Assembly (NCBI RefSeq): GCF_016901855.1
Contig: NZ_JACJKY010000018.1
Location: forward strand, 1-52,478
Direction: 5' to 3'
From: Merdimmobilis hominis
GTDB taxonomy: Bacteria; Bacillota; Clostridia; Oscillospirales; Ruminococcaceae
DNA: 52,478 nt
In this document: one piece after another, positions 15,750-23,752 of the stretch
How the letters are laid out: every line of letters starts with the position of its first letter
How positions within the stretch are numbered: the stretch's first letter is position 1
The notes under the pieces: generated by a model
What the model was told of the DNA's origin: nothing
Seen by the model: the letters and a program-made list of their open reading frames with translations, nothing else
The model's database searches: none
Translations under genes and position numbers: made by a program

Positions 15750-16724
15750 TTATTCAATATATTGAGCAATTTTATGATACTGATTTTCAAATAAATCCTT
15801 ACGCTGTAGCAAAATTTCATAACCGTAATCATAAGCTGGAGACGGAAATAGGTTAGCAGTTTCCAATAAATTACCTCCGCCAATCCAAGAAATCACATTA
15901 TCGATTCGCAAACGAACAATTGCTACAACATTTTGTGCCATATCAAAGGATGCAGCTGGATCATGTATATTACGCCTTACAACTAATCCGTGTTGAGCAT
16001 GTGGGCGCAGAAAAACAGATGGTAGTGAGGACCGAAGATCAATGGTGATCGTTTCATTTCCAAAATAAATTCCTCGTTCAATGGGGGCAGTATTATTATC
16101 AACCGCAACAAGTAACATATATTGGTAGATACCTGCAATAGGGTCTTTAGCAGTAACCAGTTCAACTGGATTGATAGTCCGTTTCTCGTAGTAACAATAT
16201 TCCGATAGTTTCTTTATTGTTTTGAATTCGTTAAGTCCGAACCAAAGCGCAATCCAATGGTTGTCTACCAAATCTATAAAGTGTGTCGAATACCCATAAT
16301 GTTGAAGCAACGCCTCAACTATCAATTCTGCGCTTTGTCGGCCTTTAAAGCCAGATAACTTTGCAAACCCTGAAAATTTATTATCGCCAATCGCATTTTT
16401 AATAGCATTATTTAATGCCTCTTCATATTTATAAGAATTCTGCTTACGCGAAATACTCGGAAGGAGAGATTGATGTAAATGAACCTCTCCGCGATAGTAA
16501 ACATCTCCATAATCGGTATTCAAAAACTTTGCATATCCAATCAGCTGGTTTAATGCTCTATAATCAGATACATCAAATACCGGAACCTCATGTCCTATTT
16601 GAAATTTATGTATTTTAATTTTTTCTATATACGGGCTAGAGATGTTCTGAACAACTTTGGGAGAAAATTTTTTAGAAGGTCGAGTTCGTTTTATTTTTTG
16701 TTCACCAATCTTAGATAGTTGCAT
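15750..16724 (-). CDS. FRG-domain protein, candidate effector of a retron-like system
   Basis: The 324-aa protein starts at the ATG at 16724, 8 nt after GAAAGGGG. The FRG domain covers residues about 50-165: the name-giving motif is YYRGE (76-80), followed by LLPSISR (87-93) and the conserved core QHYGYSTHFIDLVDNHWIAL (141-160). FRG domains occur in phage-related and defence-associated proteins; their activity is not established. It is the last gene of a minus-strand operon with a small membrane protein and a reverse transcriptase, with 111 bp containing hairpins between it and the RT. By position it would be the effector or toxin, which is inference. There is no membrane segment or signal peptide. 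Confidence 0.8.
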   Translation of the reverse strand: MQLSKIGEQKIKRTRPSKKFSPKVVQNISSPYIEKIKIHKFQIGHEVPVFDVSDYRALNQLIGYAKFLNTDYGDVYYRGEVHLHQSLLPSISRKQNSYKYEEALNNAIKNAIGDNKFSGFAKLSGFKGRQSAELIVEALLQHYGYSTHFIDLVDNHWIALWFGLNEFKTIKKLSEYCYYEKRTINPVELVTAKDPIAGIYQYMLLVAVDNNTAPIERGIYFGNETITIDLRSSLPSVFLRPHAQHGLVVRRNIHDPAASFDMAQNVVAIVRLRIDNVISWIGGGNLLETANLFPSPAYDYGYEILLQRKDLFENQYHKIAQYIE

Positions 16725-16787
16725 TTTTTATACCCCTTTCAATGGTTTGCAAGCAACAAGCAGGGCTTTCATCTTAAAATTAATCAT

Positions 16788-16843
16788 AAAACTAAGGCCA
16801 TCGTCTAAAGCCACCGTTTAATTCAATGCGGTGCTTTAGTTTT
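16788..16843 (-). other. Hairpin-rich segment between RT and FRG genes
   Basis: CTAAAGCCACCG (16805-16816) pairs with CGGTGCTTTAG (16829-16839) with one bulge, overlapping the RT stop codon. AAAACTAA (16788-16795) can instead pair with TTAGTTTT (16836-16843). The two folds exclude each other in part. It could attenuate FRG expression, be an RNA-processing site, or be part of a retron noncoding RNA; the data do not decide. Confidence 0.4.
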
Positions 16844-17810
16844 TGGCAGGATTGTCAAAAGCAAATTTTCGGATATTAGGATAAGCTGATTTATCAACCT
16901 GCCGTGCAGCAGTTACCAAACCTCGCAACCGCTGGCGACTCTTAGTGTCAGTTGGATTATTGCGAAGGTGCTCATATTCAACTACAATCTTTTTTCTGAG
17001 TGCATTTTTGATTGTAGCCTTGCCTTCGCTATTGATTATAACCCCCGTTACTAATTTGGGATATGTTTTGGAATATCCTTTAACTTTTTTCCGAGATACT
17101 TGGTAATTATATTTTTTGATAAGGGACAGTACAGATTGTCTAAATTCTGATGAAATCTTATGTTCACTTGAAAACACCACATCATCTACATAAATCGTCA
17201 TTGTCACATTGTTTTTATCTGATAAAGACTGCAATTCATCAAACATTTTGCGATTAACCAAGTATGAAAGGATTTGGCTTGTTGGTGCTCCAGAAATCAA
17301 ATGGTTATAGCATTTAACCCCTTTGTTAGCCAAGAAATCATAAACTTCCAACAGGTTGCTTTGGTTGAGTTTTTTAAGGTCGACGGTAGTTAAATTCGTC
17401 AATTTCTCAGCAACATCAGGAGAACAGCACAAATCTTCAAAGAAAAAACGGTAGACGCTTTCTCTGCTGATCGAGGGGAAAAAAGCGGTCAAATCAATTT
17501 TGTATAAGTTCCGCTTACTCCTACCCAAATGGAGACGAGCATTATCAGAATATGATCTCCCTTTAATACCAGAAAAAACATTATCGGGTACTTGGATTTT
17601 TCCCAATAATGTTTTTATTCGCTTTTGTACAGTTTTCAATTCAACCTGCGGGGGCTCAATGAGTCGAGGTTTTTTAGTTTTATCAATATAGGGACTAATC
17701 ATTGAAACAACGCAGTCCTGTCTCAATAAATCACCGTTTTTAATATGTAGAACATATTTCAACATTTTTTTGGATTGAATTCCGTACAGTGGACAATCGG
17801 TATATTTCAA
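16836..17810 (-). CDS. Retron-type reverse transcriptase
   Basis: The 324-aa protein has the length of bacterial retron RTs. RT motifs are in order: catalytic Asp in LYKIDLTAFFPSIS (102-115, D106), SGAPTSQ (173-179), and YVDD (207-210) in TIYVDDVVFSS. Two features regarded as retron hallmarks are present: NAxxH as NARLH (90-94) and VTG (254-256) in KLVTGVI. No group II intron maturase domain, CRISPR fusion or DGR context is seen. The start is TTG at 17810 behind GAGGTG; an internal ATG at codon 16 is an alternative. It is the middle gene of an operon (small membrane protein, RT, FRG protein). The partner msr-msd RNA was not identified with certainty. Confidence 0.85.
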   Translation of the reverse strand: MKYTDCPLYGIQSKKMLKYVLHIKNGDLLRQDCVVSMISPYIDKTKKPRLIEPPQVELKTVQKRIKTLLGKIQVPDNVFSGIKGRSYSDNARLHLGRSKRNLYKIDLTAFFPSISRESVYRFFFEDLCCSPDVAEKLTNLTTVDLKKLNQSNLLEVYDFLANKGVKCYNHLISGAPTSQILSYLVNRKMFDELQSLSDKNNVTMTIYVDDVVFSSEHKISSEFRQSVLSLIKKYNYQVSRKKVKGYSKTYPKLVTGVIINSEGKATIKNALRKKIVVEYEHLRNNPTDTKSRQRLRGLVTAARQVDKSAYPNIRKFAFDNPAKN

Positions 17811-17846
17811 AAGGTGTTACACCTCAATTCTTAAAATGTGCTGGTG

Positions 17847-18062
17847 TTAGCTGTTGACTACTTTACCGATTATCCAACGGACAAAATCGGGAAGTAGTTC
17901 AGGGCAGCAGCAGGATACAGTCAGTACGGCCACCGCAACCAACGCAACGATGATCACGCCAATTGCGACAGCAGGGACATGAGAGCGAGTCTCATTCAAG
18001 TAAACCTTGTTATTGTCACCGTAGATATTGATGACAACACTTGGCTTGTCCGTTTTCTTCAC
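17847..18062 (-). CDS. Small single-span membrane protein upstream of RT
   Basis: I chose the GTG at 18062 as start because AAGGAGGTG (18069-18077) lies 6 nt upstream; the longer in-frame start at 18095 would run through that site. The 71-aa protein has a short polar N terminus with the motif VVINIYGDNNKVYLNE (about residues 9-24), then a hydrophobic span from about residue 29 to 51 containing CCC, then a short tail. I do not know its function. It lies 36 bp upstream of the RT on the same strand and its ribosome binding site is inside a large hairpin. It may be a membrane effector, but could equally be unrelated cargo. Confidence 0.65.
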   Translation of the reverse strand: MKKTDKPSVVINIYGDNNKVYLNETRSHVPAVAIGVIIVALVAVAVLTVSCCCPELLPDFVRWIIGKVVNS

Positions 18063-18068
18063 GGAATT

Positions 18069-18131
18069 CACCTCCTTGTTATTATTGGCCCCCAAAATTG
18101 AGGGGACTTCCCGTCCGCCAATAACAAGGAG
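18069..18131 (-). other. Structured RNA element masking the ribosome binding site of the small membrane protein
   Basis: CCAATAACAAGGAG (18118-18131) pairs fully with CTCCTTGTTATT...TTGG (18072-18088, one 3-nt bulge). In the minus-strand transcript the downstream arm contains the AAGGAGGTG Shine-Dalgarno sequence. Inside are two competing small hairpins: GGAC/GTCC (18104-18107 with 18113-18116) and CCCC/GGGG (18089-18093 with 18102-18105). It could be a translational switch or part of a retron RNA whose outer a1/a2 stem this is. The 60-nt size is small for a complete msr-msd. Confidence 0.5.
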
Positions 18132-18470
18132 ATATTGCAGCCTTATATCCTAATTCGCACCAGCACAAATCCGACTTCCCAAACAGCTTTATACTGTTCA
18201 GCTCAACACCCAATCACCATACACCGCCACAACGAGACACGCATACACACTGGCTACATGGACAGCTACTGTGTCGCCGTGTCCGTGTGTCACAGTGTCG
18301 GGGTGGACAGGTGCTGATGGCACTTCTGCCGGAAAAAATGCATCTGTACCCGTAGGTACGACGCCGCCCGCTTTTTGATCACGAGCCAAACGAAGTCTGA
18401 TCTGACCGCTCGTACTGACATTTGCCATTATACCATATCTCCCGCAGAATGTAAAATAACAGATTATGAA
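18132..18470. other. Upstream region of retron-like operon; decayed ICE coding sequence
   Basis: A minus-strand frame from an ATG at 18428 reads 76 codons (MANVSTSGQIRLRLARDQKA at the start) into the operon's upstream region. It lacks a recognised domain beyond its first 20 residues and has an internal repetitive segment (alternating GTGTC/GACAC words, 18268-18312). It may be the fused 5' end of an ICE gene or the place where the operon promoter and an msr-msd RNA reside. The repetitive GACAC/GTGTC segment can fold into several short hairpins. Confidence 0.3.
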
Positions 18471-18504
18471 CACCGCCCAATAAGACTACGGGCGGTGTTT
18501 TCAT
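18471..18504 (+). terminator. Terminator hairpin
   Basis: CACCGCCC (about 18471-18478) pairs with GGGCGGTG (18490-18497), followed by TTTTC on the plus strand. It would end a plus-strand transcript now lacking a visible gene, consistent with ICE debris. Confidence 0.6.
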
Positions 18505-18539
18505 ATAGAAAAATCCGAAGGGAGGGGATAACTCCACTG

Positions 18540-18562
18540 GCCAGCCGTGAGGCTGGCTTTTT
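18540..18562 (+). terminator. Terminator hairpin before frameshifted ICE gene
   Basis: GCCAGCC (18540-18546) and GGCTGGC (18551-18557) form a perfect stem with a GTGA tetraloop, followed by TTTTTC. It sits 28 bp before the start of the frameshifted gene at 18590. Confidence 0.75.
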
Positions 18563-18589
18563 CTATTTCACGACAAAGGAGGGTTTTCA

Positions 18590-18933
18590 TTGGCAGACGA
18601 TAAAAAGAATATTCCAGATACCAAGAAGGTAGACGAGCCAGCCAAGGTAGAGAACACTGAGTCCATCAAGGCTGATTCTTCTGTGCCGGAACAGCCTGCC
18701 CATCCAAACTGGAGACCCGCGCGGTAGAGGGTATGTTCAAGGCCACAGCACCTCCTGCGGCAGAAAAGACTCTCACTCCTGGGCAGGCCAATTCCAAAAG
18801 CAAAGACAATCCCACCCCGTCCAAAGAGGACAGGCCCCAGTCGGGCAAAACCGATCAACAGGTCACGATCCCCGGTATGGGAGATCCCACCCCCGCCGCC
18901 CGTGACGTGGAAGCGAAGGGCAAACCACCATAA
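18590..18933 (+). pseudogene. Frameshifted Pro/Lys-rich ICE-type protein
   Basis: TTG at 18590 has a strong AAAGGAGGG 6 nt upstream and opens a 45-codon hydrophilic frame (MADDKKNIPDTKKVDEPAKV at its start) that stops at 18727. A shifted frame continues with similar Pro/Thr/Lys/Glu-rich sequence to the stop at 18933. Both halves have the disordered composition of tails on conjugation-module proteins. I do not recognise the family. Its 3' end coincides with the point where the HNH gene on the other strand loses similarity, so this is the right edge of an inserted segment. Confidence 0.5.
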
Positions 18934-19630
18934 TATTTTCAGTGTTATTGTTTATGCTTTTTGTAAAATAGTCAATATGATGCGCATGAATCAGGTTAGA
19001 TCCATATTTTTCTCCGATATATTCTCCGCAGATTTGACAACGGTAGCCGTAGGCTGTTTTTAAATCGGTCAGAATTGTTTTTGTGAGTTTTCGGAGTTTA
19101 CACACTCGTGTTTTCAGCAGAATATCTGCGTTCGGATCTGTCCCGTCCAGAATACTTTCTGCAGTTATTTCGCCTAACGCAGAAAGTTCTCTTGTTTCCT
19201 CGCGAAATTCTTCATTTATGATACAATCAAAAAGTATAGTCCCGGAGATTGGCGTGGAATAAACCGCCAAAAACTCTTTTTGATCTTCTGTAATACCTGC
19301 AACTCGCTTGCTTTCACCGCGCGTTATTTGATTATGAATCATTTGTTCCGTGTGGAAAAAGATTGTTCTGAGCCTCTGTGCCAAAAGGCTGTTTTTTGCA
19401 TAACGAATCTGAAGCAAATCCTTATGTGTCGGATATTTGTTTTGATCAAATCGAATATTCACAATGTCCGCTGAATAAGTCTCTCCGTTCATTACGATAT
19501 TGATCTTACGCCGTTCTCCTCTGTTAAGTGAAAACCCTAAATTCGAAAAAAGCATTTCTTCATGGATAACAGGAACTGTAAATCCAGCATTCAGCACAGA
19601 AAAATCAATGGATTTATAAAATATCAGCAT
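18863..19630 (-). pseudogene. HNH endonuclease with truncated C terminus
   Basis: The frame starts at the ATG at 19630, overlapping the MazG-like gene by 17 nt, so the two were co-translated. Residues 1-170 resemble the N-terminal part of HNH proteins in defence clusters. The HNH module begins at about 205 with YRCQICGEYIGEKYGSNLIH and AHHIDYFTKS, but after NIMVVCP (near 18930) the expected NCH...H end is missing and unrelated residues follow. One zinc-binding Cys pair and the last His are therefore lost, and the nuclease is probably inactive. The break matches the edge of the retron-bearing insertion. Confidence 0.7.
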
Positions 19631-19949
19631 AGTGTTCTATCACTTCTTTAAGAATGATTTTCTTTTCAAATCCGCCACGTTTAGCCGCCTTATCTGCACG
19701 CACCTGCTCCAGTTCATCAAGTGTCCAGCCTCGGGCTTTCACCACTGCCTGCATGACTTCAAGCAAGTCAGCCAGCTCCTCAAGTGATTTGCTCTCCTGA
19801 TACTCAGCCAATTCTTCGTTCAGCTTCTGATCCAGCAAACGCAGATAATCATCATCAGACAGAACTTCACAAACACAGATTTTTCCGTCTGCTTCAATGA
19901 TTTCCGGAATCCGGTCACGGACAAGTTTATGATAGGTTATTCTTCTCAT
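19614..19949 (-). CDS. MazG-like nucleoside triphosphate pyrophosphohydrolase
   Basis: This 111-aa protein begins with YHKLVRDRIPEIIEADG and contains KLNEELAEYQES and LEELADLLEVMQAV, the EExxE...ExxD metal-binding pattern of all-alpha NTP pyrophosphohydrolases (MazG / phosphoribosyl-ATP pyrophosphohydrolase-like). Such enzymes hydrolyse NTPs or dNTPs to monophosphates. It lies between a PLD-helicase and an HNH nuclease on the same strand and overlaps the latter, a set seen in defence-type operons of Firmicutes, where nucleotide depletion could contribute. It appears intact. Confidence 0.85.
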   Translation of the reverse strand: MRRITYHKLVRDRIPEIIEADGKICVCEVLSDDDYLRLLDQKLNEELAEYQESKSLEELADLLEVMQAVVKARGWTLDELEQVRADKAAKRGGFEKKIILKEVIEHYADIL

Positions 19950-20094
19950 CTTTCTGCCTCCTCAAAATCAGATTATTCGCGAAGCAAAACGGAGATCGAT
20001 CGTTCTTCTCCGCGATATTCAATAAATGTCGTTACTCTCCCTGTTTTGACAGTATCCTGTTCCTAGATAAGAATGGAAAACTCCAACTGTTTCT

Positions 20095-22845
20095 TCACCC
20101 CTTTGTCAGTCCAAAATCATACTGAAGATAGTCGGGCAGTTCATGCTCCATAGCCACATCAAACAGATATGTGCCGTTTCCGTTTTCCGTCTTTCGACAG
20201 TTATGAAGCGTTCCCTTTCCTACATAGGTAAACGGCAGTACAATTCCGTTTTCATCCGAAACCTTGCGGATAAACAAATGGGCAAATCGACTTTGGTTGA
20301 GCTTTTCCAAATGAGATGCCGGCAGATTGGCCATGGATTCCCACTGGAACACATCTGCCTGCAGAAATTTGTCTTGATAGTTGAGCTTGTCCTCTTCGGG
20401 TAAATCCTTTTTGAGGGAAGCAAAAATCACCACATAATCATCGTAATAGTAGGTACCAACGGCGGTGTATCCCGGATTTTTCAAAAGCTTTAACTGCACC
20501 TGATCCATGCGGTAATTCTGCCACAGCTGAAATCCCGTTTCTTTCCCGTTCTCCGCATCATAGCGAGTAACACCATAAGTCAAAAGATCGTCAAGATATT
20601 CGGCCAGCTGATCATCCATCTGCACATTCAGCGACAGTTCGTTCCCGTTTCTGGTCACGACTTTTAAAAATTGCAGCGCGTGATCAAGCTGTTCTGTTTC
20701 ATAACCTAAAATTTTTTCTGCCAACGCACGATCGATCTCTTCAATCCTGTAAATACCGTTCATCAGGCAGCGGATGATTTCATACTCATGCGGGCGCACC
20801 AGCGGAAGCAGACCAGAAAGCGTTCCGATAAATGTCACCTGCTCCTCTGTAAATACCGGCAAGTGTTCCTCACCGATGCCACTGAGAAATTGATAATAAC
20901 AACCCGTCTTTTTTCCGCCGATTTTAATACTCATAAAGCGGATCAAATCCGGCGCACAGTCGTTATTCAGATAGTCCATATGCTTTGGATAGAACTCGGA
21001 ATTGATGTATTTCTTAAAGTTAAAGTAATCCTGTTTTAAGTACTTGATCGCGTTAAAATTCTCTTGATCGATGAAGTCGAGGATTTCCTCTTTGCTTAAA
21101 TCATCGATATGAATTTCTACTCCATATTCAGAAAGGCCTAACGCAGTAAAATCATCCCGCACCAAAGATGCCATCAGACGCTTTTCCACAACAAAATTCT
21201 CCGCCAGCGAGGACAGTGCGAAAGCAATCTGCACGCTCCGCTTGTAGCTGTTGCCAATGAAGTCCAACACCGTCACATAGGACTTATTATCGTATTTTCG
21301 AAGTCCCCGTCCCAACTGCTGAATAAAAATCGTAAAAGATTCAGTCGGACGCAAAAACAGTACCATGTTGACACCAGGAATATCTACACCTTCGTTTAAA
21401 ATATCTACCGTAAAAAGGACCTCCAGCTCTGCACTGTCGCTTTGCAGGTCGTTGTATGCACGGATACGCTCACCGATGTCGTTGCGTCCGGTCAGATATG
21501 CAGTGTGATACCGCTCCCCCATCACTTCGCACATCATGCGTGCATGAGTCACATTTCGACAAAAAGCCAAGGCTTTCAGCTTCCCCTGCGGACGATGGGC
21601 TTCAATCTGTGATGAGATAAATGCACAATGCTCATCATTGGCCATCTGCGCAATCAGCCGGCGCTCTTCTTTGGCAGTCAATCCGTAGTCCACCAGAGAA
21701 TCGCGGATTCCATAGTAGTGAAAAGGTACGACCAGATCATTGATAATGGCATCTCTAAGCCTCAATTCATACGGCACATTCTTGTCAAACAACTCGAAAA
21801 CATCTTGATTGTCCATCCGCTCCGGCGTAGCAGTAAGCCCAAGAAGAAATTCCGGTTCAAAATAGGCAATGATTTTCTTGTAGGTTTCAGCTGTCGCGTG
21901 GTGGCACTCGTCGATGATGATGTAGTCAAACGCATCCTTTGGAAACAGCTCGAGCGTCTTGCACATAGTGATATTCGTCGAAAAAACGAAATCTGCATCC
22001 GACTCTTTGCTGGTGCCGCTGTAGATTCCGTATGACACTCCGCTTCCGAATACATCCTGAAACGTCTCCAGGGATTTTTTCAGAATCGATCCCTCATGCA
22101 CCACATAAAGCAACCGCTTCGGATTAAAATTCAGTGCATCAAAAGCGGCAAGATACGTTTTTCCACTGCCAGCAGCCGCTACGACCAGCGCACGATTGGT
22201 TCCCACAGCACGGTAGCGGTTTAGTTCTTTGAGTGCTTTTCTCTGCATGAAGTTCGGCTTGATATGGGCGGCAGACAAGTCATAGTCCATATCCCACCGC
22301 TCAATCGCAAAGTTTAATTTGTTCGCATACAGATTCAAAATCTCCGGATTCAGCAGATGAGTGGCCTTCCACTTGTCCTCAAACTCTGCCATCGCTTGCT
22401 CATACACGTGATCATCCTGAACCACAATATCCCACTCGATATTTTTGAGCAATGCATATCGGGTAATGTTCGAGGAACCCACAATGACCTCGCGGTGACT
22501 GTCAAACGCAAACAGATATCCTTTGGAGTGATATCCCAACGCAGAATATCCAGAATCGTGGAAGCACTCATAATCCAGATGACACTGAAAATTTGGATAC
22601 CTGCCCATGAGGGAATAAAAGCTTTTGAGTGATTCGATATCCGTGAAGTTCTGATAGGTAGATGTGATAACACGTCCCTCACATCCCCGTTCTACAGCAG
22701 ACTCAATCTCTTTAAACAGCAAAACAAGGCCAGCCTTTTTGATAAAGCTGACCGAAAAGCAAAATGAACTGCATCGACGCAGATTCTCCCTGATTTTACT
22801 CAGAAACGTCGTTTCTGTATAGTTGGTTAGAAATTGATTCTGCAT
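20095..22845 (-). CDS. PLD-nuclease / SF2 helicase / DUF3427 protein
   Basis: The 916-aa protein starts at the ATG at 22845 behind AGGAG; a longer in-frame start at 22881 has no such site. Residues about 10-170 form a phospholipase D-like nuclease domain with HSKGYLF and VGSSNIT, an HxK plus GSxN pattern. Residues about 215-560 are an SF2 helicase: Walker A AAAGSGKTYLA, Walker B as DECHH, GLTATPER, then helicase-C with LNEGVDIPG and QLGRGLRKY. Residues about 600-916 match the DUF3427 tail. This resembles restriction or defence helicases rather than housekeeping RecG or UvrB. With the MazG-like and HNH genes it forms a three-gene cluster; the HNH is now broken. Confidence 0.88.
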   Translation of the reverse strand: MQNQFLTNYTETTFLSKIRENLRRCSSFCFSVSFIKKAGLVLLFKEIESAVERGCEGRVITSTYQNFTDIESLKSFYSLMGRYPNFQCHLDYECFHDSGYSALGYHSKGYLFAFDSHREVIVGSSNITRYALLKNIEWDIVVQDDHVYEQAMAEFEDKWKATHLLNPEILNLYANKLNFAIERWDMDYDLSAAHIKPNFMQRKALKELNRYRAVGTNRALVVAAAGSGKTYLAAFDALNFNPKRLLYVVHEGSILKKSLETFQDVFGSGVSYGIYSGTSKESDADFVFSTNITMCKTLELFPKDAFDYIIIDECHHATAETYKKIIAYFEPEFLLGLTATPERMDNQDVFELFDKNVPYELRLRDAIINDLVVPFHYYGIRDSLVDYGLTAKEERRLIAQMANDEHCAFISSQIEAHRPQGKLKALAFCRNVTHARMMCEVMGERYHTAYLTGRNDIGERIRAYNDLQSDSAELEVLFTVDILNEGVDIPGVNMVLFLRPTESFTIFIQQLGRGLRKYDNKSYVTVLDFIGNSYKRSVQIAFALSSLAENFVVEKRLMASLVRDDFTALGLSEYGVEIHIDDLSKEEILDFIDQENFNAIKYLKQDYFNFKKYINSEFYPKHMDYLNNDCAPDLIRFMSIKIGGKKTGCYYQFLSGIGEEHLPVFTEEQVTFIGTLSGLLPLVRPHEYEIIRCLMNGIYRIEEIDRALAEKILGYETEQLDHALQFLKVVTRNGNELSLNVQMDDQLAEYLDDLLTYGVTRYDAENGKETGFQLWQNYRMDQVQLKLLKNPGYTAVGTYYYDDYVVIFASLKKDLPEEDKLNYQDKFLQADVFQWESMANLPASHLEKLNQSRFAHLFIRKVSDENGIVLPFTYVGKGTLHNCRKTENGNGTYLFDVAMEHELPDYLQYDFGLTKG

Positions 22846-23021
22846 ATTCTTCTCCTGTGGAAAGGAAACAACAATCCACAAGCCCTCTGCTACACCTTTT
22901 TTGACTTCTTAAAGAACATCATACGATAATCGGTGTTCTATAACACACAGCTGCAGGTTTATATGTTTTGTTGTAATTTTCATGGATGTATTTAGGCAAA
23001 ATATAAATAAAATGATAGTAC

Positions 23022-23050
23022 ATTATATCATATTTTGTCGTATAAAACAA
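23022..23050 (-). promoter_or_regulatory. Predicted promoter of the helicase cluster
   Basis: On the minus strand TTGTTT (23045-23050) and TATAAT (23022-23027) are separated by 17 bp, giving an untranslated leader of about 170 nt before the helicase start at 22845. The rest of 22846-23132 is AT-rich without a gene. Confidence 0.6.
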
Positions 23051-23132
23051 TAAATTTTTACATGTTTACCCACAACTGCAGGATCAACTGCTATAACTAT
23101 CACCACAAAACAAAAGCGCAGGCCCCCTGCGG

Positions 23133-23609
23133 TTACTGCGCTCCTAAATTGATTACGTTCAGCCCTTTTTGATGCGCGTACGCCACGGTATAAGCCGTAC
23201 CGCCTTTGTTCCCCGTCAGATAAGCCACACAGACACTGCTGTGATCTACCAAGTAGCGATTGCGCTTAAACATACAGCCTCTTGTGTACTCTTGTGATGT
23301 ATACACCACTTCATCCGCCTGCTGTTTGATGTTCTCATAAACCAATACATCTTCAGCACTCCAGCCTTTTGTTTGTGTGACGCATGGCAGTGCTAAAACA
23401 AGTCTTATGTGCGGGTACTTTTCTTTAAGCGACAGCACACATTGCGCCGCCATCGTGTCAAACCCCAACGCACCTCCTGCTAAAAACTCCGTAAATCCCC
23501 CGCGAATCAATTTTTCCACTGTATCGCGCAAGTGCTCGGCAACAATCATTTGTTGCGCGGGCGCTATTTTTCTGTGACCTGTAAAACAACACGTATTTTC
23601 TTTCGTCAT
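23133..23609 (-). CDS. DUF1273 / SLOG-superfamily protein (YpsA-like)
   Basis: The 158-aa protein starts at the ATG at 23609 (a GTG at 23618 is an alternative). CCFTGHRK near the start, GGALGFDTMAAQCVL (residues about 46-60) and GGTAYTVAYA near the C terminus match the Rossmann-like nucleotide-binding core of the DUF1273/SLOG family. SLOG proteins bind nucleotide-derived ligands and several are sensors in defence systems; YpsA of Bacillus affects cell division. The gene is divergent from an XRE regulator across a perfect palindrome, so the regulator very likely controls it. Confidence 0.82.
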   Translation of the reverse strand: MTKENTCCFTGHRKIAPAQQMIVAEHLRDTVEKLIRGGFTEFLAGGALGFDTMAAQCVLSLKEKYPHIRLVLALPCVTQTKGWSAEDVLVYENIKQQADEVVYTSQEYTRGCMFKRNRYLVDHSSVCVAYLTGNKGGTAYTVAYAHQKGLNVINLGAQ

Positions 23610-23622
23610 TTTCAACACCGTA

Positions 23623-23671
23623 ATCTAATTAAAATAGTTATTATAAAATAATATAACTATTTTAATTAGAT
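23623..23671. promoter_or_regulatory. Perfect 19-bp palindromic operator between DUF1273 and XRE genes
   Basis: ATCTAATTAAAATAGTTAT (23623-23641) and its exact reverse complement (23653-23671) flank an 11-nt AT spacer. The left arm lies 14 nt from the DUF1273 start codon, so a bound repressor would block its transcription or translation. The XRE protein encoded 82 bp to the right is the obvious candidate. Confidence 0.7.
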
Positions 23672-23752
23672 AAGTCAACAATAATAGCTGATTAAACCGA
23701 ATAGATTCTCTTCATCCGAATAGTACAATTATATATCAAGGTGGTGAATCGG

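Noticed and set aside
15750-17810. Similar short words near the N termini of RT (ISPYIDK) and FRG (SSPYIEK) proteins
   Set aside because: Seven residues without wider similarity; probably chance.
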